This document shows, piece after piece, positions 23,730 through 36,563 of a stretch of 64,000 nt of DNA. Below the pieces are notes generated by a model. It made no database searches and was not told where the DNA came from. It worked only from the letters and a program-made list of their open reading frames with translations. The position numbers and the translations under genes are program-made. Every line of letters starts with the position of its first letter. Position 1 is the first letter of the stretch. Source of the DNA: Ulota crispa (taxonomy: Eukaryota > Streptophyta > Bryopsida > Orthotrichales > Orthotrichaceae); contig OY987251.1 of assembly GCA_963920765.1 (NCBI GenBank), positions 14,077,219 through 14,141,218 on the forward strand, written 5' to 3'.

Positions 23730-26700
23730 GATTTATTCTACCACCGGGGTCGGACCTCAATCCAAATTTGTTTTCACCCAAAATTGGAAAGTGTGAGTGT
23801 CCTACTGGACCCGGCCCTCTAAATCCAGACCCTTACATTTCGGTTTGCAAAAATGAATATAATGGGGCAAAGTTACATGACCCTCAATTTTTAGAAGGAC
23901 ATATTAAATCACATCATCCTCGGCTTGTCAAAAGAGTTTCTCCCCCAAAACCATATTCTGCACCACGCGTTACTGGAAATGGCTCCCATTTTACTGAGTA
24001 CGTAACTTTTTAAAACTTTTTGTAAACTTTTTTGACAACACAACTTACTTTGAAAATCATTGTGTGATACTCCCTCCAATATAAAAGAATATGAGTGAAT
24101 CTCTTGTGCTTTGTCAATAGCAAAACAACAAGTTCATGAGTTCATGAATTGATAATAAAATTAATCATTATTTGTTGATTTGAAATATTTTGAATAATTG
24201 CTTAAGAAATTGTAAATTTTCAATTTAAATAAGTTTTGTATTTTGTTAAAGTAAATCCTTTTTATGTATAATCTTTTATGGTGTCAGCTATTTAATAATT
24301 GGACAAAGCACATGTTACTATTTTAATTCAAATTTAAATTTTTAATAATTTTTAAAGTTGATGATCAATAACAAATGTGTTTTTTATTTTTATTTTGAAA
24401 CTCACCCATGGTTAGTGGTAACTTCAATTTGGTCTCCACCTTGGAATTGCTATTTTGATTTTAGACATATAGTTAGTATTGGCCTCTTGTTCAAATTTAT
24501 TGTTTTGACTTATTTACATACTCAAAATGAAATTATGATTGAATTTAGAAATTAAAAATTGAAAAAAATGAGTTTTCACGTCAATGTTGTGAGTTCTTTT
24601 GTATTATCTTTGTTTGTTTTGTGCTAAAAGTATAAAGAGCACATCAAATTTCAATGATCATTTTTTAATCATTCTATTAAAATCATAAGGATCTCTTCAA
24701 TATCACATCTCAACCTCTATAATATCAAATCTCTACTCTTTGTGATATTATCACATACATACGATTTGAAGACTTACTATAAAAAAAAAATACATTTTAT
24801 TTAACATATGAAAATCCAAATAAACCTCTAATTGTGAATACGTAGCGTAACAAGCCCTTATTGCTAGTCATATGTTTTAAAACATATATGTTGGAATATT
24901 TCATAACTTATGTTAGTTTCATAAAGCGTAACATGACTATATATCACTTATGCACTCTTTGAAATACTCAAAATATGAGACAAATGAATATATTGTTTGA
25001 ATACACAAATATTATATTGTTGTTGTAATTCATATGGTTTGTTTCTATTTATATTATAGGGATAGTGATCTTGAAAGTAGAAGTGGATACAAGTTTGGTA
25101 GTGACAGGCCAAGGCAATGTAAGATGATTGGTTTATACAAACGCACAAGGCAAGATTGTCCCCCTACATGTGGATCTCAAGAAAAATCTAATTACAATAG
25201 TATGAGAGTCAAGGTTTTTGAAAATAGTGGAAATAATTCAATGGCAAACACTCCTGACTTAAGTGCACGACTTCAAAATGATCAACGATACAACTTTTAT
25301 AAATACTATGGTAAGGATTGTACATAACTTTCTTTATTTTTAACAATTTTAATAACATGTCTCAAAATTATAATAAAACAAGTATATCTTGCATGCGCTT
25401 TGTATTGTGTTTATTTATTTATTTTAATTATGACTTTTTGTCCTTCTTTGCCCTATCATTTCCTCTCTTTTGCCCCTTGAATTTCAAATTTTGAGTGGGG
25501 TAATGGGTAGACACCTAATGCTTTACACCCATTATTTTATAACAAAGAATTTCAAAACTTATAAAAAAGAAATTAAAAAAAATTCCAATGGCTTTTTGCC
25601 GTCCCTAGGAATGCCTTTTCCTCTCTCTTGCCTTTTCCTCTGTCTTGCCTTGTCCTCTCTCTTCCCCCCACTCTAATAGAACTTGTGATGTAAATAGAGA
25701 ATTCTATTATGAGGTAGATTGACAATTGAGATATTGCCTTTGAATTATAACACAATTGAGTACCTTTGTTATAAAGTATCAATCATATGTGTTTGTCCCC
25801 AGAAACTTAAATTCTCTTTTAGCACCAAAAGTTTTAAATTCTCTACCTAAGGAAAGGGAGGGTAAAAAGTCACCAAAAATTTAGAGAGGAGAGGGAGGGA
25901 GAGGAAAATGTAGAGAAAGGGAGGGCAAAATAAGAAGGTAAAGACATAAAGATGAAATAGAGAGAAAAAGCATGTGAGTTGGTCCAATGGGTGGGCAACG
26001 CATACTTATTAATATGAAAAAATACATTACATATAATGTACTCCCTCCGTCCCAAAATAATCTTATTGTTACACAAAATGTTATAGACTAAGCTCTAAAA
26101 GAACTCTTATTCAAAAAATAATGACCTATGAATAGAGTTTGATGTCCTCCTATTGTTTTGAAATTTTGAGTTTCAAATTAGTTTTCAAAGTTTGGTTTCA
26201 AAATGCTTGAGAATTGAATTTTTGAGGCATTTTTGAAGAGCACCCGTGGCCACTCACTTGATAGCATGGAATTGGTTAGTATGCCCATACTTTTGGACTA
26301 TGTGCAAGTGTCACTAGCTAGCTCCCTTCCTCTTACAACAAGATCATTTTGGGACACTAAATAAAGGTCAATAGGAAGATCATTTTGGGACAGAGGGAGT
26401 AATAAAGAGTGACTAGTAAGTTTTAAAGATTTTCTTAAACCATATGTGTGTTGTCCACATATAATTCTACATTTACAACTAGAAATATCTTTTTATTTGT
26501 TTGTGAATATGTATATATAGGTGTTAACTTGTAAAATTATATATATATGTATATATGTATCTTTGTATGTAATGAAATAAAAATACTAAATGGGTGTATG
26601 TGTATTTTTACATTTGTTTTATTTTATTATGAACAAAAAATCAAAATAATGCATTAACTGATATGATTTGACTTCAAATTTTAGAAAATTGTCCAAGTGG

Positions 26701-28669
26701 ATTTAGCCTAGGAGATATATTTTACAATGATAATGAGGGCTCTTATTTTAATCCCATGCATGGGGATTTCTTAAATGAGATATTTCCACACATTGATTCT
26801 TGTCTGCCTCCAATAAAAAATTCACTAGTAGCTTGTAATAAGCACGTGACACGCAATATAGAATATCCAACACTAGATGCAAATTGTATAGGTGAAGATA
26901 ATAAGTCAAATGGTTTTGATTTTTGTTGTTATGGTAAACTTTCTCAAGGAGAAACTATCAAATTTTCAGCATCAAAAGAATCCGAGTGTTTAGAATCAAA
27001 CAAATCCTCCATTCCACAGTATAATGTTTCAAAGGAAAATTCTAATTCAATAAATTTGAAAGAAACTCAAACATTAGCTTCTAGTCTTAGTGGCAGTGAT
27101 GAGCCTATTCAAAATTTGAATATAATGAATACTTTAGACAACATTAAGAAAAGAAAACATGAGCCAACATCTTTAGGAAAGAAAGATCTTACAAATGATA
27201 TCAAAAATCCAATTTCTTTTGACAATGAAAACAATAAATTTGATGAGAACATTGTAGAATCAAACGATGTTAAATTTGATATAGGCAACAAAAACAAAAA
27301 CAATAATTCTTTTGAAGAATCAAACAATGCTAAATATTATATAGGTGATACTAACAAAATCAAACTTGATGAAAACATGTTAGAACCAAATAATGCTATA
27401 GGTTTTAGAGGTGATGCTAATGAAAACAAACTTGACAAAAATATCATAGAATCAAAAAATGCTAAAAATACTATAGGCAATATCAATGAAAACAAATTTG
27501 ATGAAAACATTGAAGAATCAAACAATGCTAAAAATATTATAAACGATACTAACAAAAACAAAATCAATAAAAAACTGGAAGAATCAAACAATGCTAAATA
27601 TTATATAGGTGATACTAAAAAAAACAAACTTGATGAAAACATGTTAGAACTACAAAATGCTATAGGTTTTAGAGGTGATGCTAATGAAAACAAATTTGAC
27701 AAAAATACCATAGAATCAAAAAATGCTAAAAACACTATAGGCAATATCAATAAAAACAAACTTGATGAAAAAGTTGTAGAAGCAAATAATGCTCAAGGTT
27801 TTCTAGGTAGTTTTAATGAAATTAAATATAAAACAATTTCAACAAATGGAGCAAAAGTAGATACAAAAAGTGAAATAACTTCTAAACCTAAAGTATTTTA
27901 TGAGTTTGATGTTTTCTTTTCTCCAAACAATGATTTAGTTAATCATTCTCATAGTGATTTATCCAACCATGATTCAGTCAATAGTGTAAGTTCTTCAACA
28001 AATGAAATTGACCAAAATAATGAATGCACAAATGTAGATTGTAATTTGGGTAATTTTCAAACACTATGGAAACCACAACTTTGTTATGAATTAGAAATAA
28101 GTCCTCGTGAGGATGGTAGAAAATTAGGTTCATTTGATGTTAATCTGGAAGATGACAAGGACGTTGATAAAGATATAAAATTTATTGAAACAAGAAATAA
28201 AAAATCTGAAGTTCTTCTTAGCACAAGTAAAGAGTCTAGAGAATTATGTTTTGAAGTTAATTTTAATTCCAAGGCCCAAATTGACAAAAATAGTAGTAAT
28301 AATACAAAAGAGAAATCAAAATATCAACAAAACATAGATATAGAAGAAATCAATAATGAAAATATCATTCACATAGACTCTCTTAGCAATTCAAACATGA
28401 GTGACTTCTCACAACATTCTATTGATGAATCTAAATCCATAGACTACCAACTCAATAATGACGATGAACAAAGCATTACTCCATTTCTTGATGTTGGATT
28501 AAATTCACTTGATAATCAATTAGATAATCAAGTACAATCACCAAATTCATCTCCAAAAAACTTTACCTTTGATCCTAAAGTTCCATTGTTGTTCAATCTC
28601 TATGTTAATTATGATGGTCATTGTGTTGGGCAACTTAAAATGCAAACAAAAATTGATAAACAAAATTAA
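23730..28669 (+). CDS. Asn/Lys-rich repeat protein of unknown family (5' end missing)
   Basis: Three exons join in perfect phase at good sites: 23730-23997 (donor GTACGT), about 25061-25313 (donor GTAAGG) and 26685-28669. The exon at 23730 begins mid-codon, so the start lies upstream; an internal Met at 26756 is possible but would discard two clean exons. The N-terminal part is Pro/Cys-containing (KCECPTGPGPLNPDPY, then SPPKPYSAPRVTGNGSHFTE). The second exon is basic with CPPTCGSQEK. The large last exon is hydrophilic, Asn/Lys/Glu/Asp-rich and presumably disordered. It contains nested 22-residue repeats at about 27240-27835 and ends with a more ordered patch, DPKVPLLFNLYVNYDGHCVG. I recognise no domain and see no signal peptide or membrane segment. 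The unbroken 637-codon frame in AT-rich DNA argues for selection or recent origin. Confidence 0.6.
24069..24098. repeat. Stowaway-like terminus, single end
   Basis: TACTCCCTCC matches a Stowaway terminus, but no matching GGAGGGAGTA end was found nearby. Probably a solo fragment in an intron. Confidence 0.3.
26041..26399. mobile_element. Stowaway-like MITE in an intron
   Basis: TA (26039-26040), then CTCCCTCCGTCCCAAAAT; the end is ATTTTGGGACAGAGGGAG, then TA. 359 bases, non-coding, with an internal copy of the AAGATCATTTTGGGACA end. It lies in the last intron of the Asn-rich gene. Confidence 0.9.
27306..27833 (+). repeat. Two tandem 264-base coding repeats, each of four 66-base units
   Basis: Inside the Asn-rich reading frame, the segment with GAAGAATCAAACAATGCTAA and the following DENMLE...NAIGFRGDANENK coding sequence recur exactly 264 bases apart (for example 27371 and 27635). 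Each 88-residue block is four 22-residue units of the form NKxDENxxESNNAKxxIGDx. Further single units flank the pair. Confidence 0.85.
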
Positions 28670-31600
28670 TTTTTACTTTATATTATTTATCTAAGGATTT
28701 AATTAAATACGAATCATTTAGTCTATCTTCTCAAAATAATTTTAAGTCATGAACTGGCGTAGAATCTATTTATTAAAAAAAACAAAGATCATATTCAATA
28801 GAATACAAGTTCCAAAGTTCTTTACGTCTATTCCTACGTTATAACCATGACTTCTATAACATCTATTTTCAAAAAATTATTACAACATGGAAGTACGGTA
28901 TCATCGTAAAATTTACAAGTGAAGTTAAGTCTAAAAATTTATATATGAATTACTATCAGTAGTTTAATTCAGATGGATTTTTTTACCATTCTCCAAACTC
29001 ATGTGTACATTTTTAATTATATACCTTATTTTATAATTTTCTATGGAAAGTTGAGATCAATTTATTCATTTTTTAAACAACTACTAATATTATAATTAAA
29101 GTAAATTAAGGAATATTTTGGAATAGAATAATCATTGTGTTTGTTTCAATCTTATATGCATCCACTTGTAGTTTTATAATAAAGTGAAAAATATTGGACT
29201 TTGTCAGTAATTTTTTTATAATAAACATAAAAATTTCTTAATATACAAAAACTGATGAAAATCTTCAATATTACACTTGCTCTAATGAATTTTTGCCATT
29301 TTGTTCACACAAATGGGTTTTGACCATCATAATATGACAATTGCATGAAATTTGAACCATTGCAAACTCTTAGAATTTTTTTCAACTAAGATATAATTTT
29401 TACTACTTTGTTATTTTGAATTTAAATACACTCAAACTTTAGCTTCTAGAAATAAATTTGTATTGCAAACCAAATACAAAAACCATCACCCTAAAAAGAC
29501 CAAAGACTTGTAAAACAACCTAGAACTTGTAAACAATGCCAAGTGAGGAGAACAATATTACAAACTTAAAACCACTTGAATTTTAAATTACTTTTAATTT
29601 TATCAAAAAAATGAACTTACACTACAAAAATCCTTAAATGCTTTAAAGTTCAAAGTACGTGGCATGATGATTTCAGAAATTTGAATATATAAGTTAATTA
29701 ATTTCATTTTCTTGTAATTCTTTGAGGACATTCACATTATAAAACAAATATGCATGTTCATTAAACATACTACACAACATTAAGGGCTTTATTGGTTAAA
29801 CAAGATTTAAAACTATTTAGCAAAAGAAAAAAATTCATTTTACGCAAGTGATGTTTTATACTAATTCCTTTTTATTTGAAATAAAAAGAGGGTCATATAT
29901 TCTACATTGTAAAATGACAAAAGAACAAATGTTTACTTGTGGATAATATGCAAGGTATGAAAAAGGACCAATGCCCTTGATAAAAGAGCATTAACAAGCA
30001 AAAGATGACATTCAAAAAATTAGATTATCAAAAATACTTTGGTATTATATGTTTTTATGATATACAATAAAGCCTTATGTGTTTGAAGCATTGTTGTTGT
30101 AAAAATCTACACATAATAGAGTTATTAAATGTTTTACAAATTGTTAAAATTCAAATTATAAAATGTAATGGGAATTTAAGAACAAAATCTAGTTCATAGT
30201 AGAAACTTTCATTTCTAATAACAACATGTGTACTACCTAAAAAGGTGTTTCAGCACTAATGTCATCAATAAACTACTCTCTTTAAGCACAGAAACATAAC
30301 AATAATCACGCAATTATAAAATAATTAAAAATAGTTCTAGTCTTGATGCTTATGAAAATTTATTGTAAAAAAGAATTGAGCACACACAGATACTAGTTTT
30401 TTGTAGTCATCACTTTTCTTACTTGTTTTTAAATATAAATTTAATTTTCACAAGTCATTTAACATCATAAATTCAAGTAACATGCATTTAAGTATGTGTA
30501 ACCTAATTGAATTGCACATCAACAAAGAATCAATTATGGATATATTGATATAATTCATGTATTTCTAATTATATGTCCAGTTGATATTGAGCACTACGTA
30601 CAATTTCTACAATAACGAACATTAAAAGTGGTATATGTCATTTATATTGATTTATCTAGAGTGACTTCAAGTTCTGAAGATCCTTCAATCCTAAAAACAA
30701 TTATTAAAAGAAACTCTGTTTATTTGTTTTTAGTTGAAAAAAAATTCTTTCCACTAAAGGCTATGTTTTTTTCTTCTAATTTTGCATTATTTGAGAATTT
30801 GTGTACAATATTAAGCTAGTTTCATTTCCATTTTATAAATAAAATAGTATAGTCTTATAGAATAGTTATGGTCCTCAATAAATGATCTACTACACAATTT
30901 TTGTTTGAATTCAATAAAATTTAAGTCTTGTTTAATTAATGAACAAAAATGAGCATGGATTAATTTTATTTTATAAGAATTTCATATAGCTATTATATTG
31001 AAGATTCTTAATTCTTAGGCTTAAACTTCAACTCTAGATTATATAATTAAAAGTAGTGTATAAAAAGAAATGTTCTCAAAGCAACTGTTGAGTGATGTGA
31101 TGTTGAGTTAATTAACCTAAGAAACATGTACTAAGTTCAAAATGTGGTATAAAAACTAATCAATACAGTAAAACTTATAATGATAAGTTTCATAGTGGTT
31201 GTGTTATAGATTGATGATTCATAATGTTGAAAGCATAGTAATGGTTAATTTTGGAGTAAAAATAAAACTTATAGTTTATTAAAGTTGTTTTATAGAATCA
31301 GAAATGTCAATTTTGAAGCAAAAGACACTTGCATTTTTTGATATGAAGTTTATCAAAGAAATTTTTAAAATTTTTGAGTTGTGCAAATGTCAAAAACTGT
31401 CATAAGACTCTTGAAGGATTAGGTGATAAGTTTCCAAGTGTGATGGAAATGTTTGAAATCATTTTTCAACCCAAAAATGGATGCTTGTACTATCAAGGAT
31501 TAAGAAGGCAATTAATTGTACTATATTGCACTATTACATGAATCACATATAATTTAAAATTTGCAAGATATGTATTGTTTTATCTTTTTTAATAAGGATG

Positions 31601-32909
31601 ATGAGTTTTGAAAACAAGAAGGCTTCCATTTATGGAATCAAAGAATGTTCATGAAGAAAGTTAAGCAAATAGGCATTTCCATAAATTTGCCAAGGCCCTC
31701 ATAAATATTAGGTTTTGCAAATATCATAGTAGAATTTGTATAGTTATTCTTGTGTGAAGTAAACTTTTATGATTGATGGTTGCAAAGAAGCTTACTAAAC
31801 ATATTTTCTCCTTTGCAAGTGCTCTAAAAAAATAGATTGCTTCAAATCATTTAGAGTGATCTTATGGAACATCAATTATTCAAGTAAAGAATCTCCAATG
31901 GTGTGAAAATATCCAAGGTGTGATACATGTATGATTCTTAGGTGTTGTAAAAATGACCATTTTAATTGGAATGTTTTTAGAGCTCTTTATAAACCAAAGA
32001 AATCAATACCAAACTATGTGACTAACTCCACAACACTACAAAAATACAAAAGCATAGTAAGCTAGACATAACTACAACTTTTTCTCTTAAGAATTTATAT
32101 GCATAACAATAATTCAATAAATCTAACATTCTAGTCCATTAAGGAACACTTTTTGGATCCCCACCTTAGATTAAGGCAAAACCTAATGATGTCATTTGGT
32201 GTTTAATGCACTAGTAAAAATATGGCATGCATAGACTAAGCTTTAGGACAGCCACTTGATCTAAGTAGTCATTTTATAACAAGTCTAGCCAAGTATGGGT
32301 CTTAAAACTTAATTTATGCATGCCACATTTCTATAAGTGCAAGTTATAAGTTAGTAAGACATGTTGCAAGCTGAGCCTAGCCATAAAAAAACCCCATGGG
32401 GAGAAGGACAATGCCCAACCATTCATATTTTATTCTCCTCATTTTTGAGTTTAGTTGGGATGCCCCCAAGCATTTGGTTAAATCATTAGCAATTCTTCCC
32501 TTTTTTTTATGTATCACTCTTGTAGCTATAATAAATTGTGATATTTTTGGGCAAAATTTCATTGAGATCTATTTAAGAAATTTTGCTTCATTTCCTAAAA
32601 TTATTTCACTCTTTCAACTAGATCCAAATAAACTTGTTGAAAGTTACCAATATTTAGCTCAAAAAAATCTAATGCAACAATATCTTGTATAATGCTATTG
32701 CACTTACCTCCACAATAGCTAGTATGGTATAGGGGGCCTTTCTATCCCCAAACTCTCCTACTACAAACCTTTAACATCCAATCACCCAATTCAATATTTT
32801 ACACTTCATTGTATTATTTATTCACTTAGTCCATGTACAAATTCAAAACAAAAAACACACTCTAAACATGCCTCCATGTGGACCGCAAGTGCAAAATGGT
32901 GTTTAGTTG
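28670..32909. other. Gene-poor AT-rich intergenic DNA
   Basis: About 4.2 kb with no frame I can support. Open stretches at 30628-30819 and 32396-32692 (both strands) are short and match nothing I recognise. No inverted-repeat element with clear ends was found. Confidence 0.45.
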
Positions 32910-32913
32910 TTAG

Positions 32914-33820
32914 TCCCCAAAGGACTATTGTCCCCTTGGGGGACAAATGGGATTTAGCGCATGAACTTATGGCTAAACTACTTTGTGTGATTTTTTGAAA
33001 CTTATATTGAAGACAAGAAAGTCAAATATCTACGTTAGCATCTAATTTTTTCTTCATTTTGACATTCATCAAATAAGTCATGCTAGAATTTATCAAAACT
33101 AAGGGAGGAGGGGCAATTCAAGCAAGGCCTCTTCTTGTAAATGGGTGTTGACTTCAAAGAGGGTCAACCCTTGTGAGCACAAGGTGTGGACACTTGGGCA
33201 AAGGGGAGTGGAGTGGAAGGTGCCCATCTTGGGGAACTCCCAAACCTCCATTCTTTTTGCCCCTTGTGAAATTTGGTGCTTTGATTTTTTGAGCAATTTG
33301 AGTATTTGTTTTTTGGTTATTTTTGTTCCCTAGTTGTAGTAGGATAAAAATCCTTAGTTTTTCCTATTTTGACCAATGTGATTTGAATTTCTGAATTTTA
33401 CACAAAGCCTCCAATTTTGCCTAGTGTATATGCAAATTTCATGACCTTCCGGCATTCAAAGATTTTTTGAAGTATGTTGTACACCTCCCATTGATCTGAA
33501 AATTCTCCAATTGATATGAAAATTGTCCAACATATACCTAACTTGGTCTTCTACAAGGAGAAATTAGACCTCAAATTTGTGTAGAGCAAAAAAATTGCTA
33601 TAAAAGTGGTCAAAGGCTTCTAAAAATTTCAGGCAGGAGGGGAAAGAACTTTTTCTTTTCACTTCAGACTTCAATATCTCACTCCTATACATCTAGAATG
33701 AGCTAATTTATTTCCCACAAGTACCTCCCAAAAAAAAAAAAAAATTCTACCTTTCTATTCATTGCCCTAGAAGTGGCTATTTTCAATGACTTTTGCAAAA
33801 AAGGCTCAATCCTTTAGGTG
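32914..33820. mobile_element. TTAA element, B family, copy 2 (diverged)
   Basis: Starts TTAG then TCCCCAAAGGACTATTGTCC and ends CAATCCTTTAGGTG plus TTAA (33821-33824). The interior tracks copy 1 (21924-22851), for example ATGGCTAAACTACTTTG and GATTTTTTGAAAC. The left target base has changed, so this is an older copy. Confidence 0.65.
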
Positions 33821-33824
33821 TTAA

Positions 33825-34232
33825 AATATAAGAAATTACCAAAGTTTTCAAATATTTTCCATGTATCACATGTGTTTTGCAATACAAAGTCCACTTGGCC
33901 AAGAGTGCAAGTAGGGAATTCCATGCTGTTTGCTATGTTACTTTTTATCAGCAAAGTTTCTCTTAGACAACCACAATTATGCATTCTGAATTAATGAGCA
34001 TGAAACTAAAGTCAGAAATATAACACTTCTCAGTTCTCACCATCATAGTGGCTTGCTTGTCGAGTAAGGTGCTTACTCGAACTTCCTCAAAGTAGCTTTT
34101 GTTGAAGCAAAATCTCCTCCCTTATGCTCTAAAGCCAATAAAAACAAACTTGAGCTTTCAAATGCTTTCAATTTTATTTGACCAAGGTAATGTGACATCT
34201 TTTCTTTGTATGCAAATACAAAAAGTATAGGG
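33825..34232. other. Intergenic, nothing recognised
   Basis: Non-coding spacer. A minus-strand frame at 34073-34417 overlaps the GC-rich hairpin that follows and is not convincing. Confidence 0.35.
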
Positions 34233-34236
34233 TTAA

Positions 34237-34480
34237 GCCCTCGCACGAGGGCTTCCCGCGATATTAAACGCGCGAGGGCCGAAGTCCGAGCACGTTTAAT
34301 ATAGCGGGAAGCCCTAGCGCTAGAGTTTAACCTAGCATTAAGCCCAACGCACACTCTTAAACTACCTGCAAACGCTCTCACGCTGCCTGCAAACACACAT
34401 GTAATAGTGCATTGCACTATTAAATGTTTTTATTGGCAGGTTAAACGGGATATTTCTTAAGGGAGAAATCTCAAGAGGGC
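34237..34480. mobile_element. GC-rich hairpin element between TTAA sites (S)
   Basis: TTAA (34233-34236), then GCCCTCGC; the end is GAGGGC, then TTAA (34481-34484). Inside, AGGGCTTCCCGCGATATTAA pairs with TTTAATATAGCGGGAAGCCC to form a strong stem. It is a CpG-rich island of about 100 bases in AT-rich surroundings. Confidence 0.45.
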
Positions 34481-34533
34481 TTAACGTTGAGGAAGCCATA
34501 TACTAAAGCACATAATCATTACTTCCATTGTTA

Positions 34534-35278
34534 ACGCATAAACATTGAGGCGGACGAGAGTTTTGTCCAATGGATGACAAAATTTTATTTTATAGGATGG
34601 AAAAAAGTCATTTTTCATCCATTCTTTTAGAATGACCATGGAAACATGGTCCGTAATGGAAGGCAAAAAATAACCTCATTGAATACACTCATGTGTTTTT
34701 GTACCTTTGATTGTGAAAAGATTCATAGAAATGGTGTTAGGTCCCATGCTGCCCTTTTTAGAATTTCCATGAGGACAACATTGCATGCTAGTTTTTGCAA
34801 CTTGTGACAGTAATATTAATTGGGACCGACTAGGTGGACACCCCCCAATTGCTACGTGGACACCCCATAGCTAAATTTATAAATTTTGATATTATTATTA
34901 TGCTGAAATATGAAATAAAATCAAAACAATAGTTTAGCATACATCTATGTTCACAAGCGTTCCAACCTTACAACAAATTTACCTCATTAGTGACAAGGTC
35001 AAGAGTCAAGCCAATAAATGAAAGGAACAACTGATTTAGCTCCTAACCTTATCACATTTGAGACAAATTTATTGTATATTTACAACGCTTGTAAACACAA
35101 ATGTATGCTAAAATATTGCTTTGATTTATTTCATATTTCATCATAATAATAATCTCATTGACTATGGGGTATCCATGTAACAATTGGGGGTGTCCACCTA
35201 GTCGGTCTCTATTAATTTTGTGTACTATTTGCTACAACTAGGCAGGTATGATGACCAGCCTGTATTGTTCAAATGTTA
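34534..35278. mobile_element. TTAA element, D family, copy 3, split by a later insertion
   Basis: Starts at TTAA (34530-34533) with CATAAACATTGAGGCGGACG, as in the copy at 20942, and ends near GACCAGCCTGTATTGTTC. The interior shares CATGGAAACATGGTCCGTAATG-type sequence and AGGTCCCATGCTGCCC. Element E is inserted at 34822. The ends are worn. Confidence 0.55.
34822..35209. mobile_element. hAT-like foldback MITE (E)
   Basis: Inverted ends GGGACCGACTAGGTGGACAC and GTGTCCACCTAGTCGGTCTC; the arms continue pairing through almost the whole 388 bases. An exact 8-base direct repeat TATTAATT flanks it (34814-34821 and 35210-35217). Eight-base duplications are typical of hAT elements. It has inserted into a D-family TTAA element, which dates it as younger. 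Confidence 0.75.
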
Positions 35279-35665
35279 AGCCTTGTGTAGTAGAAATGGC
35301 AGACATGGGCAGCTTAGGGTAGCAAGAGGTTCTCGAAGAGCCAATTTAGCAGAGAGCAAATACTAGGAGCCGCGTGCGTCTCAACCCTACACATTGGCAG
35401 TGCAATTTGGAGGGCCTTCCATAAGGCCACCACAAACTCAAAAAACTTAGTTGCATTAAACTTTGTTTTTATAAGGGAATGGTTGCCCCAATTTTGTACA
35501 ATCAAGGACGGACTTTACTGTTGTACCTTGCCCCAATTTTTCACACATTTTCACTATCAATGAAATTGCCAATGACAAGTCCAGGGACATAACCCCACCA
35601 TGCGTACCAAGGCATTTCAACCTTGTGCAGTAGACTCCCTTCAAAAATTTGACATAATAAAATAA
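35279..35665. other. Intergenic, possible gene fragment
   Basis: Slightly GC-richer than its surroundings, with overlapping minus-strand frames (35314-35505, 35456-35644), no recognisable domain and no clear splice sites. It may be a decayed fragment. Confidence 0.25.
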
Positions 35666-36563
35666 GGGGAAATTACAAATAGGGGCATGAAAATGAAAAT
35701 TATTATAAATAGAAGCTCAGTTAATTACAAGGAAATAATGGTCAAATCTATAAAAAGTTGACAAAGACTGTGACCTAATCTATAGTATATTGTAGATTAG
35801 GTCACAATCTTTGTTAACTTTTTATAAACTCGATCATGATTTCCTTGTAGTGTTTCAAAATAATTACAAATAGAGGCACAATTTCAAAATAATTTGTAAA
35901 TTTTTGTAATTTTTTTGGGTGTAAACATTGGTTGATTTAGATACATCACATTAAATGTTATCTAACTTCCAAAAAACTTAAAGACCTCTCCAAATCAAGC
36001 ATAAATAAATAAATTTTAGTAAAGATGATGACAATTTTGGAGAAGCCTTTAAGTTTTTTGGAAGTTAGCTAACATTTAATGTGATGTACCTAAATCAACC
36101 AATGTCTACACAAAAAATTTACAAAAATTTACAAATTATTTTGAAATTGTGTTCCTATTTGCAATTATTTTAAATCTGTACTCCCTATCTATAATATTTT
36201 TCATTTTCATTTTCATACCCCTATTTGTAATTTGGGAAAATTTCATGGATACCCCTGAAGTTTGCAATATTTTCATAGATACCCTTGTTTTTTCAGAAAT
36301 TTCACAAATACCCTAGGACCAAAACTTTGCAGCGTTTTTTGGTTGTGCATGCCACTTCCCTTCTCCCTTTGTGCGCACACTACTTCTTTCTTATTATGTG
36401 TGCGCACAAAGGAAGAAGGGAAGTGGCATGCTCAACAAAAAAAACTCCTGAAAGTTTTGGTCCAAGAGTATTTGTGAAATTTCTAAAAAAACAAGGGTAT
36501 TTACAATATGAAAATATTGCAAACTTCAGGGGTTTCCATGAAATTTTCCCTTGTAATTTCCCC
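35666..36563. mobile_element. Foldback element K (carries MITE J1)
   Basis: The ends GGGGAAATTACAAATAGGGG and the ATTTCCCC region pair. Inside are two more large hairpins: about 35725-35850 (around GACCTAATCTATAGTATATT) and 35869-36168 (around AACATTTAATGTGATGTACC). A Mutator-like MITE is inserted near the right end. The outer target duplication is not clear in this A/T-rich flank. Confidence 0.55.
36235..36550. mobile_element. Mutator-like MITE J, copy 1
   Basis: Inverted arms begin GGGAAAATTTCATGGATACC and extend over 100 bases each, making a near-complete foldback. An exact 9-base direct repeat TTGTAATTT flanks it (36226-36234, 36551-36559). Nine-base duplications with long inverted ends are the Mutator signature. 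316 bases, non-coding, nested in element K. Confidence 0.85.

Noticed and set aside
32396-32692. 98-codon frame with hydrophobic stretch
   Set aside because: No start context, splice sites or relatives seen; frames overlap on both strands.
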